A stretch of 39,573 nucleotides of DNA from Ruminococcus sp. Its GTDB lineage: Bacteria; Bacillota; Clostridia; Oscillospirales; Ruminococcaceae. Location: positions 1 through 39,573 of the forward strand of contig JAFWWU010000080.1 of assembly GCA_017523285.1 (NCBI GenBank). The letters are read 5' to 3'. A program made the position numbers and the translations under genes. A model generated the notes under the pieces. The model did no database searches. It was not told the DNA's origin and worked only from the letters and a program-made list of their open reading frames with translations. Below are positions 1 through 7,213 of the stretch, one piece after another; the stretch's first letter is position 1; each line of letters begins with the position of its first letter.

Positions 1-139
1 ACGAACGCCCTTTAAGGGGCGGCAAAAGCGGCAATGGCAATAGGCTTGAACAAAGTGAAAGCCAGCGTCTTTAGGCGCTGGCCGGTAACAAAAGGCTTTT
101 AGCCTTTGTGCAAACCACCCGTTTGACGGGTGGTTATGA
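1..139 (+). mobile_element. Probable right end of an IS200/IS605-type element with omegaRNA-like hairpins (partial)
   Basis: Four hairpins follow one another: stem 6-10/17-21, stem 61-67/76-82 (7 bp, GCCAGCG), stem 91-97/101-107 (7 bp, AAAGGCT), and a terminal 10-bp stem 113-122/126-135 (AACCACCCGT with a 3-nt loop). The last hairpin ends 4 nt before the parE stop codon. Serial hairpins at the end of a tnpB gene, finishing with a GC-rich subterminal palindrome, are the usual look of IS200/IS605 right ends. In that family this RNA (omegaRNA) guides the TnpB nuclease, and the guide is the flanking host DNA. The region is richer in GC than the genes beside it. The rest of the element lies outside the window, so the identity is inferred from structure and not proven. 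An alternative is a composite terminator or structured 3' region of an unseen gene. Confidence 0.42.
3..74 (+). CDS. Possible C-terminal tail of a TnpB-like protein (5' end outside window)
   Basis: An open frame enters from the left edge and stops with TAG at 72-74. It encodes 23 residues beginning ERPLRGGKSG and ending SESQRL. The stop lies inside the 61-82 hairpin, so coding sequence and structured RNA overlap, as at tnpB/omegaRNA junctions. The tail alone is too short to assign a family: no zinc ribbon or catalytic residue is in view. It is listed because its position suits an OrfB/TnpB gene, but it may be a chance frame. Confidence 0.25.
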   Translation, partial: ERPLRGGKSGNGNRLEQSESQRL

Positions 140-2119
140 TTATGAAATATCGGCAAGTTCAAGATAATCACTGCCATATTCAGAAATGTAATCTTTTCTT
201 CCTTGCAAATCGTCACCAAGAAGCATTTCAAAGATTTCTTTTGATTCTTCTAAATCTTCGGTAGTGACTCTTATCAGGCGGCGTGTATCAGGATTCATAG
301 TTGTAAGTGACATCATTTCAGGTTCATTCTCACCAAGACCTTTTGAACGCTGTAATTGATATTTTTTATTGCCGATTTCTTCTATAATGCGTTGTTTTTC
401 CTTTTCTGTATACGCAAAATAAGTCATATCCTTAGTTGTGATTTCAAAAAGAGGGGACTCAGCGATATAAACATATCCCTCTTCAATTAAAGTAGGTGTA
501 AGACGATAAAGCATAGTAAGAATAAGAGTTCTTATCTGAAATCCGTCTACATCGGCATCGGTACATATAACAATTTTATTCCAGCGGAAATTATCAATAT
601 TGAAGTTAGAAAGCTCCTTATTTGCTTTTGAATTAACCTCAACTCCACAACCAAGAACCTTTATTAAATCAGTGATAATTTCACTTTTGAAAATTTTGTT
701 GTATTCAGCTTTAAGACAGTTAAGAATTTTTCCTCTTACAGGAATGACAGCCTGAAAATCAGCATCTCTTGCAAGTTTTACAGAACCAAGAGCAGAATCA
801 CCCTCAACAATATATAGTTCACGTTTTGAGGTATCTTTTGTACGGCAGTCAACAAATTTCTGGACCATATTAGAAAGGTCAATTGTGCCAACAAGCTTTT
901 TCCTCATATTAAGGCGAGTCTTTTCAGCATTTTCTCGACTTCTCTTGTTGATGATAATCTGTTCAGCAATTTTAGTTGCTTCATCGGGATTTTCAATAAA
1001 ATAAACTTCGAGTTGATGCTTAAGGAATTCAGTCATTGCTTCATAAATGAATTTATTTGTAATAGCTTTTTTTGTTTGATTCTCGTATGAAGTCTGAGTA
1101 GAAAATGATGAAGAAACAAGGATAAGTGCTTCTTCAACGTCGTTAAATGTGATTTTACCTTCGTTTTTCTGATATAGGTTGTTTTGCTTTAAGTAAGAGT
1201 CTATCTGAGAAACAAATGCCTGCTTGACTGCCTTCTCAGGTGAGCCGCCATGTTCGAGATAACTTGAATTGTGATAATATTCAATACATTTTATCTTGTT
1301 AGACATAGTAAAAGCAATGTTCAGTTTAACTTTATAATCGCTTTTATCAGCTCGATCTCTACCTTTTTTTTCACATTGCCAGTTCTGAATGGAGATGAAA
1401 TTTTTAGAGTCTGCAATTTCGTTTACATAGTCTGTAATTCCGTTTTCATATAGAAATTCAGTTTCTGTAAAATTACCGATTTCATCCTGAGAACGAAATA
1501 CAAACAAAATATTAGGATTTACTACGGCTTGTCTTTTTAAAACATCGTGGAAATACTCATCAGGAACGTTGATTTCTGTAAAAACATCAAGATCAGGCTT
1601 CCATTTTGTTCGTGTGCCCGTTGCTTTGCGTTTTGCGGGAGATTTAGTTAGTCCGTCGATGTTTTCTCCTTTTTCAAAGTGAAGATTATACTGATATCCG
1701 TCACGGATGATTTCGACATCCATATATTCAGAAGCGAATTGTGTTGCACATAGACCCAGACCGTTTAAACCGAGTGAATACTCGTATGAATCGGGGGAAT
1801 TGTCGTATTTTCCACCTGCATACAATTCACAATATACAAGTTCCCAGTTATAACGTTTTTCAACTGAATTGTAATCAACGGGACATCCGCGGCCGAAATC
1901 TTCAACTTCTATTGAATTATCATTATAATGGGTGACAATAATTTTTGTACCATATCCGGAACGAGCTTCGTCAATAGAGTTTGAAATAATCTCAAAAATA
2001 GAATGTTCACAGCCATCAAGTCCATCAGAGCCGAAAATTACACCCGGACGTTTTCTTACTTTATCTGCACCTTTAAGCATAGTAATACTATCATTACCGT
2101 AATCAACTTTCTTTGCCAT
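140..2119 (-). CDS. parE: Type IIA DNA topoisomerase ATPase subunit (ParE/GyrB-like)
   Basis: 659 aa, the B subunit of a type II topoisomerase: it binds ATP and clamps DNA while the A subunit (ParC/GyrA) cuts and rejoins it. The GHKL ATPase is N-terminal: Glu43 and Asn47 in FEIISNSID, Asp74 in VEDFGRG, the ATP lid GLNGLG at 117-122, and the QTK loop lysine near 350. The TOPRIM domain shows EGDSA at 439-443 and the DADVDG metal motif at 521-526, then the conserved RSKGLGENEPE. Length and motifs are complete. In Firmicutes parE is normally followed at once by parC, but here the downstream side is occupied by hairpins that look like an IS end. A parE-like paralogue is likelier than the main gyrB, which usually sits near dnaA/recF. 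The ATG at 2119 is the only possible nearby start, because an in-frame TAA lies three codons upstream. Its ribosome binding site is unusual and is listed separately. Confidence 0.88.
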   Translation of the reverse strand: MAKKVDYGNDSITMLKGADKVRKRPGVIFGSDGLDGCEHSIFEIISNSIDEARSGYGTKIIVTHYNDNSIEVEDFGRGCPVDYNSVEKRYNWELVYCELYAGGKYDNSPDSYEYSLGLNGLGLCATQFASEYMDVEIIRDGYQYNLHFEKGENIDGLTKSPAKRKATGTRTKWKPDLDVFTEINVPDEYFHDVLKRQAVVNPNILFVFRSQDEIGNFTETEFLYENGITDYVNEIADSKNFISIQNWQCEKKGRDRADKSDYKVKLNIAFTMSNKIKCIEYYHNSSYLEHGGSPEKAVKQAFVSQIDSYLKQNNLYQKNEGKITFNDVEEALILVSSSFSTQTSYENQTKKAITNKFIYEAMTEFLKHQLEVYFIENPDEATKIAEQIIINKRSRENAEKTRLNMRKKLVGTIDLSNMVQKFVDCRTKDTSKRELYIVEGDSALGSVKLARDADFQAVIPVRGKILNCLKAEYNKIFKSEIITDLIKVLGCGVEVNSKANKELSNFNIDNFRWNKIVICTDADVDGFQIRTLILTMLYRLTPTLIEEGYVYIAESPLFEITTKDMTYFAYTEKEKQRIIEEIGNKKYQLQRSKGLGENEPEMMSLTTMNPDTRRLIRVTTEDLEESKEIFEMLLGDDLQGRKDYISEYGSDYLELADIS

Positions 2120-2155
2120 ATATTTTTAACACAGCAATAGCTGTGTTACTCCTTT
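2117..2155 (-). promoter_or_regulatory. parE Shine-Dalgarno separated from the ATG by a perfect hairpin
   Basis: On the minus strand the order is AAAGGAGT (2148-2155), an 8-bp perfect stem-loop AACACAGC/GCTGTGTT with a 4-nt loop (2128-2147), 8 nt of A/T, then ATG (2117-2119). The linear spacing of 28 nt is far too long for initiation. Once the hairpin folds, the spacing becomes 8 nt, which is optimal. No in-frame start lies closer to the Shine-Dalgarno. The sequence facts are direct; the loop-out mechanism is inferred. Confidence 0.7.
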
Positions 2156-2170
2156 CGATATTATAAATTT

Positions 2171-2199
2171 ATTATATCATAAATTTAATAATAATGCAA
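2171..2199 (-). promoter_or_regulatory. parE promoter (sigma-A type)
   Basis: On the minus strand, -35 TTGCAT (2194-2199), a 17-bp spacer and -10 TATAAT (2171-2176). The -10 is preceded by TGA, giving an extended -10. The predicted transcript starts near 2164, just before the looped ribosome binding site. Confidence 0.65.
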
Positions 2200-2269
2200 G
2201 AATTAAACAATTCTCAATAATAATTATTGATTGGTGAATACTAATCTTATAAGTATAATTGAAAATATA

Positions 2270-2298
2270 TTGCAATAATTCTTTAAAAATGATATAAT
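2270..2298 (+). promoter_or_regulatory. Promoter of the recombinase operon
   Basis: -35 TTGCAA (2270-2275), a 17-bp spacer and a perfect -10 TATAAT (2293-2298). Transcription should start near 2305, which places the 13-bp inverted repeat at 2322-2353 within the 5' untranslated leader. Confidence 0.65.
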
Positions 2299-2321
2299 GA
2301 TAGAAAGGAATAAGGGCGTCT

Positions 2322-2353
2322 TAATTGCACCAAATACAAGTTTGGTGCAATTA
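2322..2353. repeat. Perfect 13-bp inverted repeat with 6-nt centre, before the xer gene
   Basis: The arms are TAATTGCACCAAA (2322-2334) and its exact complement (2341-2353), separated by TACAAG. No T-run follows, so it is not an intrinsic terminator. It sits between the promoter and the start codon of a tyrosine recombinase, 34 nt before the ATG. The 13-6-13 layout resembles a tyrosine-recombinase core site, or an operator or leader hairpin. Half-sites of a two-protein XerC/XerD dif are usually not identical, so a perfect palindrome would suit one recombinase acting alone. Confidence 0.6.
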
Positions 2354-2387
2354 GATGTATGTTCAATATTAAAGAGAGTAAAGAATT

Positions 2388-3368
2388 ATGAAAATTAATA
2401 CTAATGAAAATCCAGAGTTTTTAAACGAATATCTGGTACATATTAAAATTGCCCGTATGCTGTCAGATAGAACAATTCAGGAATACTATATGGATATCCG
2501 ATTGTTTTTAAAATACATTTATAGTATAAAATATGATAGTAAATCAGAAGAAATCAATGATATAGATATCAGAAATTTCCCTGCATCTGAATTAAATAAA
2601 ATTACTGTATCAGATATTTATAATTTCATATTTTATATTTCCGATGAACGTAATAATAAAGAACGTGCACGGTATAGAAAAACATCAGATATCAGAAGTT
2701 TCTTCAAATATCTGCATAAAACTGCAAATCTTATTAAAAGTAATCCCGCTACTGATTTGGAAATTCCATCTCCTAAATCTGCGTTGCCTAAATTCTTGAC
2801 TTTAGATGAAAGTATGAAGCTACTTAAAGCTTCGGATAATACTGATTCAAAACGTGATTACTGTATAATAACATTGTTTTTGAACTGCGGAATTCGATTA
2901 AGTGAGCTTATTGGTATCAATATCAGAGATATTGATTTTTCTGAAAACCGAATGAAAGTTCTTGGTAAGGGTAATAAAGAAAGAATGATATATCTGAATA
3001 ATGCTTGTATTTCAGCACTTAATGAATATCTTCCGTTACGAAACCAACTCGTTTCATCAGATGAACCTGCTTTGTTTATAAGCAAACAAAAAAAGCGCAT
3101 TTCCAAACGTCGTGTCCAACAGATTGTAGAATCCACACTTAACTCCGCAGGACTTGATGGAAAAGGTATTACTACACATAAGCTCAGACATACAGCTGCT
3201 ACATTAATGTATCAATATGGTGAAGCAGATGTTCTGACTTTAAAAGAGGTTCTTGGTCATTCAAGTATTTCTACAACAGAAATATATACACATCTATCAA
3301 ATGAAATAGTCAGAAATGCTTTTGAGGGAAATCCATTAGCAAATCAGACAAGTAAAAAGGAGAAATAA
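2388..3368 (+). CDS. xerC: Tyrosine site-specific recombinase, XerC/XerD family
   Basis: 326 aa. An N-terminal SAM-like DNA-binding domain (about 10-120) is followed by the catalytic domain (about 130-310). The full active-site set is visible: Arg170 (CGIRLSEL), Lys194 (VLGKGNKER), His264 and Arg267 (HKLRH), His291 (LGHSS) and the nucleophile Tyr300 (TEIYTHL). Xer proteins resolve chromosome dimers at dif, and related integrases move elements. Its length and the absence of phage genes favour a housekeeping or stand-alone Xer. Two nucleotides separate it from the next gene, so they form an operon. The start is supported by a purine-rich stretch (AAAGAGAG) before the ATG. I cannot tell XerC from XerD or a XerA/XerS-like lone recombinase, so the symbol is provisional. 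Confidence 0.82.
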   Translation: MKINTNENPEFLNEYLVHIKIARMLSDRTIQEYYMDIRLFLKYIYSIKYDSKSEEINDIDIRNFPASELNKITVSDIYNFIFYISDERNNKERARYRKTSDIRSFFKYLHKTANLIKSNPATDLEIPSPKSALPKFLTLDESMKLLKASDNTDSKRDYCIITLFLNCGIRLSELIGINIRDIDFSENRMKVLGKGNKERMIYLNNACISALNEYLPLRNQLVSSDEPALFISKQKKRISKRRVQQIVESTLNSAGLDGKGITTHKLRHTAATLMYQYGEADVLTLKEVLGHSSISTTEIYTHLSNEIVRNAFEGNPLANQTSKKEK

Positions 3369-3370
3369 TT

Positions 3371-3793
3371 ATGAACAGAAAAACATCAATTGTTGCTGGT
3401 ATTCTTGCCGCAGTTTTAATCTTTTTATTTTCACAGGCGTATATGAATAAAATAGATAAAATAAATTCTAAAAATGATAGTTCAGTTCCTATAGTTAATA
3501 GAGATGATATTAATATTTCTATCAGCCTTGATAGTGATGATATTAATAATAATAAACCTTCAAAAGATAATGAAGAAAAAAATGAAATAATACCTGATGA
3601 GTTTAATAATCAAGAGGATTCAGAACAAAGTGAGGATATTCAGGAATCAACTGAACCTGTTACTGATGAAAACGGTGAAATAATTCAGACTACAACAAAA
3701 CGTTCACTCTTAGATAAGAAGCCGAAAAAAACTAAAAAACCGTTTTCAATCATAGATAATCGAGAAGAAACTGTAACAGAAACTGTGAATTAA
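3371..3793 (+). CDS. Membrane-anchored acidic, disordered protein (unknown function)
   Basis: 140 aa, family not recognised. Residues 7-24 form one hydrophobic segment (IVAGILAAVLIFLFSQAY), consistent with a signal anchor. The remainder is rich in Asp, Glu, Asn and Ser, then turns basic (KKPKKTKKP) near residues 115-125, with no predicted globular fold. Such proteins are usually exposed outside the membrane. A good AAGGAG site precedes the ATG, and the gene follows the recombinase stop by 2 nt, so it is co-transcribed with it. An intrinsic terminator follows. Confidence 0.6.
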   Translation: MNRKTSIVAGILAAVLIFLFSQAYMNKIDKINSKNDSSVPIVNRDDINISISLDSDDINNNKPSKDNEEKNEIIPDEFNNQEDSEQSEDIQESTEPVTDENGEIIQTTTKRSLLDKKPKKTKKPFSIIDNREETVTETVN

Positions 3794-3826
3794 AATGTAT
3801 ATTCTTTTATAAATATCAGATACTAA

Positions 3827-3860
3827 AAAGGCAATGTTTTTTTACATTGCCTTTATTTTA
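3827..3860 (+). terminator. Intrinsic terminator after the recombinase operon
   Basis: A 10-bp stem AAAGGCAATG (3827-3836) pairs with CATTGCCTTT (3845-3854) and is followed by ATTTTA. It ends only about 18 nt before the rubrerythrin start codon. I see no convincing promoter between them, so rubrerythrin and enolase may depend on readthrough or on a weak promoter upstream of the hairpin. Confidence 0.7.
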
Positions 3861-3877
3861 TATTTATAGGAGTTATT

Positions 3878-4495
3878 ATGAATACAGAATTTTTATCAAG
3901 TCAGACACGAATAAATCTTATGCGTTCATTTGCTGGTGAAAGTCAGGCAAGAAACAGATATACATTTGCACAGCAAATTGCATTACAAAATAATATGTAT
4001 ATTATAAGTCGTATATTTAAAATTACAGCTGATGAAGAAAAGGCGCATGCCGAAGTCTTTTATAATCTTCTTAATGATTCTAATGAAAAGGATATTGAAA
4101 TTACAGCCGGATATCCTGTAAACGTTTATAATGATGTTCAAAATCTGCTTAGTTCTTCGGTAAATAATGAAAAAAATGAAAATACTATAATTTATCCTCA
4201 GTTTGCAGAAATCGCTACTCAAGAAGGTTTTACGAAGGCTGCATCAAAGTTTAAGCTGATTGCAGAAATTGAAGATTTTCATAGAAAAAGATTTGAATAT
4301 TATGTTGATCTTTTAAAAAATGATATGTTATTCAGATCAGATAAAACTGAAAAGTGGCGTTGTCTTAACTGTGGACATATTCATGAAAGCAGTGAAGCTC
4401 CCCTCTCCTGCCCTGTTTGCAGTAAGAATCAAGGCTATTTTATTAGAATTGATGAAGCTCCGTTTATTGGAGGAGGTTTAATATGCCAGGATTAA
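3878..4495 (+). CDS. rbr: Rubrerythrin (peroxide-reducing diiron protein)
   Basis: 205 aa, cytoplasmic. In anaerobes it reduces hydrogen peroxide to water using electrons passed through rubredoxin. The N-terminal four-helix ferritin-like domain has the iron-ligand regions [11 protein letters not shown] (Glu21) and ADEEKAHAE (Glu54, His57), then [10 protein letters not shown] and [12 protein letters not shown]. The C-terminal rubredoxin-like domain holds four cysteines as CxxC pairs (Cys162/165 and Cys178/181) for one iron. Length is typical. AGGAG stands before the ATG. The last 13 bases overlap the enolase start, so the two are translationally linked. Confidence 0.93.
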   Translation: MNTEFLSSQTRINLMRSFAGESQARNRYTFAQQIALQNNMYIISRIFKITADEEKAHAEVFYNLLNDSNEKDIEITAGYPVNVYNDVQNLLSSSVNNEKNENTIIYPQFAEIATQEGFTKAASKFKLIAEIEDFHRKRFEYYVDLLKNDMLFRSDKTEKWRCLNCGHIHESSEAPLSCPVCSKNQGYFIRIDEAPFIGGGLICQD

Positions 4496-5745
4496 ATATT
4501 GATAAAATATGCGGATTTGAAATCCTTGATTCAAGAGGTAATCCAACAGTCAGAGCAGAAGTAATGCTTTCAGACGGTACAATCGGAGCCGCAAGTGTTC
4601 CTTCTGGTGCATCAACAGGCATATATGAAGCAGTAGAACTTCGTGATGGTGATAATAGATATAATGGTAAAGGCACGTTGAATGCAGTAAGGAATATTAA
4701 TAAAAGAATTGCTCCTGAATTAAAAGGGATGAATGCTACCGATATTTCTCGGATAGACAGTACTTTAATAAAAATTGATGGTACAAATAACAAATCAGAG
4801 CTTGGTGCAAACGCGATGCTTGCAGTATCACTTGCAGCTGCAAAAGCTGCGGCAAAGCACTATTCACTACCCTTATATAGATTTATTGGAGGAGCTTTTG
4901 CAAACAGAATGCCTGTTCCGATGATGAATATTCTTAACGGCGGTGCTCATGCTTCAAATAATATTGATATTCAGGAATTTATGATAATGCCTGTTGGTGC
5001 AAAAAGCTTTAATGAAGCCTTGCGAATGGGCGTTGAAGTATATCATTCTCTTGGTAAAATGCTCAAGAATAAAGGCTATAATATTGCAGTTGGTGATGAG
5101 GGTGGATTTGCTCCAAGTTTATCATCAGATACAGAAGCGATTAATATTATTATCGATGCAGTAGAAGCAGCAGGATATATAATTGGCACTGATATACAGA
5201 TTTCACTTGATGCGGCAGCAAGTGAATGGTTTGAAAACGGAATATACAGACTTCCAAAAAGAAATATGACATTTACAAGTGAAGAGCTTATAAAATTCTG
5301 GAAAAAGCTTACAACAGATTATCCGATAGTTTCACTTGAAGACCCATTAGGTGAAAATGACTGGAATGGTTGGTCCGGAATAACTTCTGAACTTGGAAGT
5401 AAGGTTCAACTTGTTGGTGATGATTTATTTGTTACAAATATTCATTATCTTAAAAAGGGACTTGAAAATAATGCAGGAAATTCAATTTTAATTAAATATA
5501 ATCAGATAGGAACTCTCACGGAAGCCTTAAAATCAGTTCAGGTTGCAAAGGAAAATGGATATACTACTGTTATATCTCACCGTTCAGGTGAAACTGAAGA
5601 AACAGCTATTGCAGATATTGCAGTAGCAACAAATGCCGGTCAGATTAAAACAGGTGCTCCATGTCGTAGCGATAGAACTGCAAAATATAACAGATTGTTA
5701 AGAATAGAAGCCGATATATATAATCCGGTATATTCGTTCAGATAA
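4483..5745 (+). CDS. eno: Enolase (phosphopyruvate hydratase)
   Basis: 420 aa. Converts 2-phosphoglycerate to phosphoenolpyruvate in glycolysis; Mg-dependent and cytoplasmic. Active-site residues are present: His156 (GGAHASN), Glu165, Glu206 (VGDEGGFAP), metal ligands Asp243, Glu286 ([11 protein letters not shown]) and Asp313 (VGDDLF), base Lys338, His366-Arg367-Ser368 (SHRSGE) and Lys389. Some positions differ from the common consensus, such as IKYNQIGT and SGETEE where SGETED is usual, so it is a slightly divergent enolase and possibly a second copy. The GGAGGAGG ribosome site lies inside the end of the rubrerythrin gene, and the 13-bp overlap suggests coupled translation. Confidence 0.94.
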   Translation: MPGLNIDKICGFEILDSRGNPTVRAEVMLSDGTIGAASVPSGASTGIYEAVELRDGDNRYNGKGTLNAVRNINKRIAPELKGMNATDISRIDSTLIKIDGTNNKSELGANAMLAVSLAAAKAAAKHYSLPLYRFIGGAFANRMPVPMMNILNGGAHASNNIDIQEFMIMPVGAKSFNEALRMGVEVYHSLGKMLKNKGYNIAVGDEGGFAPSLSSDTEAINIIIDAVEAAGYIIGTDIQISLDAAASEWFENGIYRLPKRNMTFTSEELIKFWKKLTTDYPIVSLEDPLGENDWNGWSGITSELGSKVQLVGDDLFVTNIHYLKKGLENNAGNSILIKYNQIGTLTEALKSVQVAKENGYTTVISHRSGETEETAIADIAVATNAGQIKTGAPCRSDRTAKYNRLLRIEADIYNPVYSFR

Positions 5746-5751
5746 AAGTAA

Positions 5752-5785
5752 AACAGCTGTCATCCATAATGACAGCTGTTAATAT
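5752..5785. terminator. Bidirectional terminator between eno and glgA
   Basis: A 12-bp perfect stem AACAGCTGTCAT/ATGACAGCTGTT (5752-5763, 5769-5780) with a 5-nt loop lies between converging genes. On the minus strand it is followed by TTTTACTTTT, which suits glgA. On the plus strand the tail is A/T-rich but weaker. Confidence 0.75.
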
Positions 5786-7195
5786 TTATATTTGATTATA
5801 TAAATCAATGTAAAGTTGAGCTGAATTACTCCAGCTAAGTTCTGTACTCATTGCACGTTTCATTAAAGCTTCCCATTCGGATTTGTTTTCATACAATTCT
5901 TTAGCTCGCTTTAACGCTCTTGTCATATCTTGTGCGTTGTAAGTTTTAAATGTATAACCATTACCACTTAAATCACCATTATCACGTACAGAATCCCTTA
6001 AACCACCTGTTTCTCTTACAACAGGAATAGTACCGTATCTCATGGCTATCATCTGAGCTAAGCCGCAGGGCTCGTTCTGTGATGGCATAAGGAACATATC
6101 AGAGCCTGCGTAAATCTGCTTGGAAAGTGTATGATTAAATCCAAGTGTTACAGATACCTTATCAGGATATCTCGCATGCATTTCTGTGAAGAAATCTTCG
6201 TATATTTTTTCTCCGCTTCCAAGAACTATAAACTTGAAGTCATTTGCAATAAGTTCTTCCATTACATAGCGAATGAGGTCGATTCCTTTATGAGCAACAA
6301 GACGAGTTACAATTCCGATAAGTGGTGAATCGTCATCTTTGAGTTCCATTAGGCTTAATAAATCTTTTTTGCAGCGCTTTTTACCTGAAATATCATTTAC
6401 AGAGTAATTCTGTGGAATACTTAAATCACTTTCAGGATTATAATAATCAACATCAATTCCGTTTAAGATTCCGTTAAGCTTATACTGCTTAGTTACGAGA
6501 ACTCGGTCAAGTCCGTATGAATACCATGGATCAAGAATTTCCCATGCATAGCTCGGACTTACGGTAGTTATCTTATCAGCAGTTTCAATTGCACCTTTCA
6601 TAAGATTTATTTTACCGTCAAATTCAAGTAAGCTTGAATGATACATCGGAATTCCCATAAGTTCATTCATAATTTCAGGACCATATTGTCCTTGATACTG
6701 GATATTATGTATTGTAAATACATTTTTTATATTATCATATCCCTGTTGATATTTATAGAATATCTGATAATAAACAGGGATAAGAGCAGTCTGCCAATCA
6801 TTAGAGTTGATTATGTCAGGCTTGAAGTCAATTTCTTTGAGCATTTCAAGGATTGCTCTTGAGAAAAATATAAACCTCTCTCCGTCATCATAAAAGCCAT
6901 ATAAACCATCACGATCAAAATAATATTCATTATCTATAAAGTAGTATGTTATTCCGTTTTTAAGAGCCGAAAATACTCCGCAATACTGTTTTCTCCATGC
7001 AACATCTACTGTAAGATTTGTAACAAAGGTAAGATCTTCTTTAAAATTTTCTTTTATTGATTTATATAGTGGAATTACAACTCGGCAATCATGCCCTTTT
7101 TCATTTATTGCTATTGGTAAAGAACCAATAACATCAGCAAGACCGCCTGAAGCTGCATATGGTACAGCTTCACTTGCCGCAAAAAGTATTTTCAT
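5786..7195 (-). CDS. glgA: Glycogen synthase (ADP-glucose dependent)
   Basis: 469 aa, GT5 family, GT-B fold. It adds glucose from ADP-glucose to the growing alpha-1,4-glucan in the cytoplasm. The N-terminal sugar-nucleotide loop reads AASGGLADV (about residues 14-22), where E. coli has KTGGLADV; the lysine is replaced by Ala or Ser, a variation I believe occurs in clostridial GlgA. The C-terminal half carries GIVTRLVAHKGIDL and the glycosyltransferase signature PSQNEPCGLAQMIAMRYGTIPVVRETGGL, given here in two parts: PSQNEPCGLAQ and RYGTIPVVRETGGL. It is the last gene of the glg operon, 18 nt after glgD, with an AGGTGA ribosome site. Confidence 0.94.
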   Translation of the reverse strand: MKILFAASEAVPYAASGGLADVIGSLPIAINEKGHDCRVVIPLYKSIKENFKEDLTFVTNLTVDVAWRKQYCGVFSALKNGITYYFIDNEYYFDRDGLYGFYDDGERFIFFSRAILEMLKEIDFKPDIINSNDWQTALIPVYYQIFYKYQQGYDNIKNVFTIHNIQYQGQYGPEIMNELMGIPMYHSSLLEFDGKINLMKGAIETADKITTVSPSYAWEILDPWYSYGLDRVLVTKQYKLNGILNGIDVDYYNPESDLSIPQNYSVNDISGKKRCKKDLLSLMELKDDDSPLIGIVTRLVAHKGIDLIRYVMEELIANDFKFIVLGSGEKIYEDFFTEMHARYPDKVSVTLGFNHTLSKQIYAGSDMFLMPSQNEPCGLAQMIAMRYGTIPVVRETGGLRDSVRDNGDLSGNGYTFKTYNAQDMTRALKRAKELYENKSEWEALMKRAMSTELSWSNSAQLYIDLYNQI

Positions 7196-7213
7196 ATTAA
7201 AATCACCTGCCGA

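Noticed and set aside
1271-1453. Small open frames on the opposite strand of parE and of other large genes
   Set aside because: They have no ribosome sites or family features and lie fully inside well-supported genes on the other strand.
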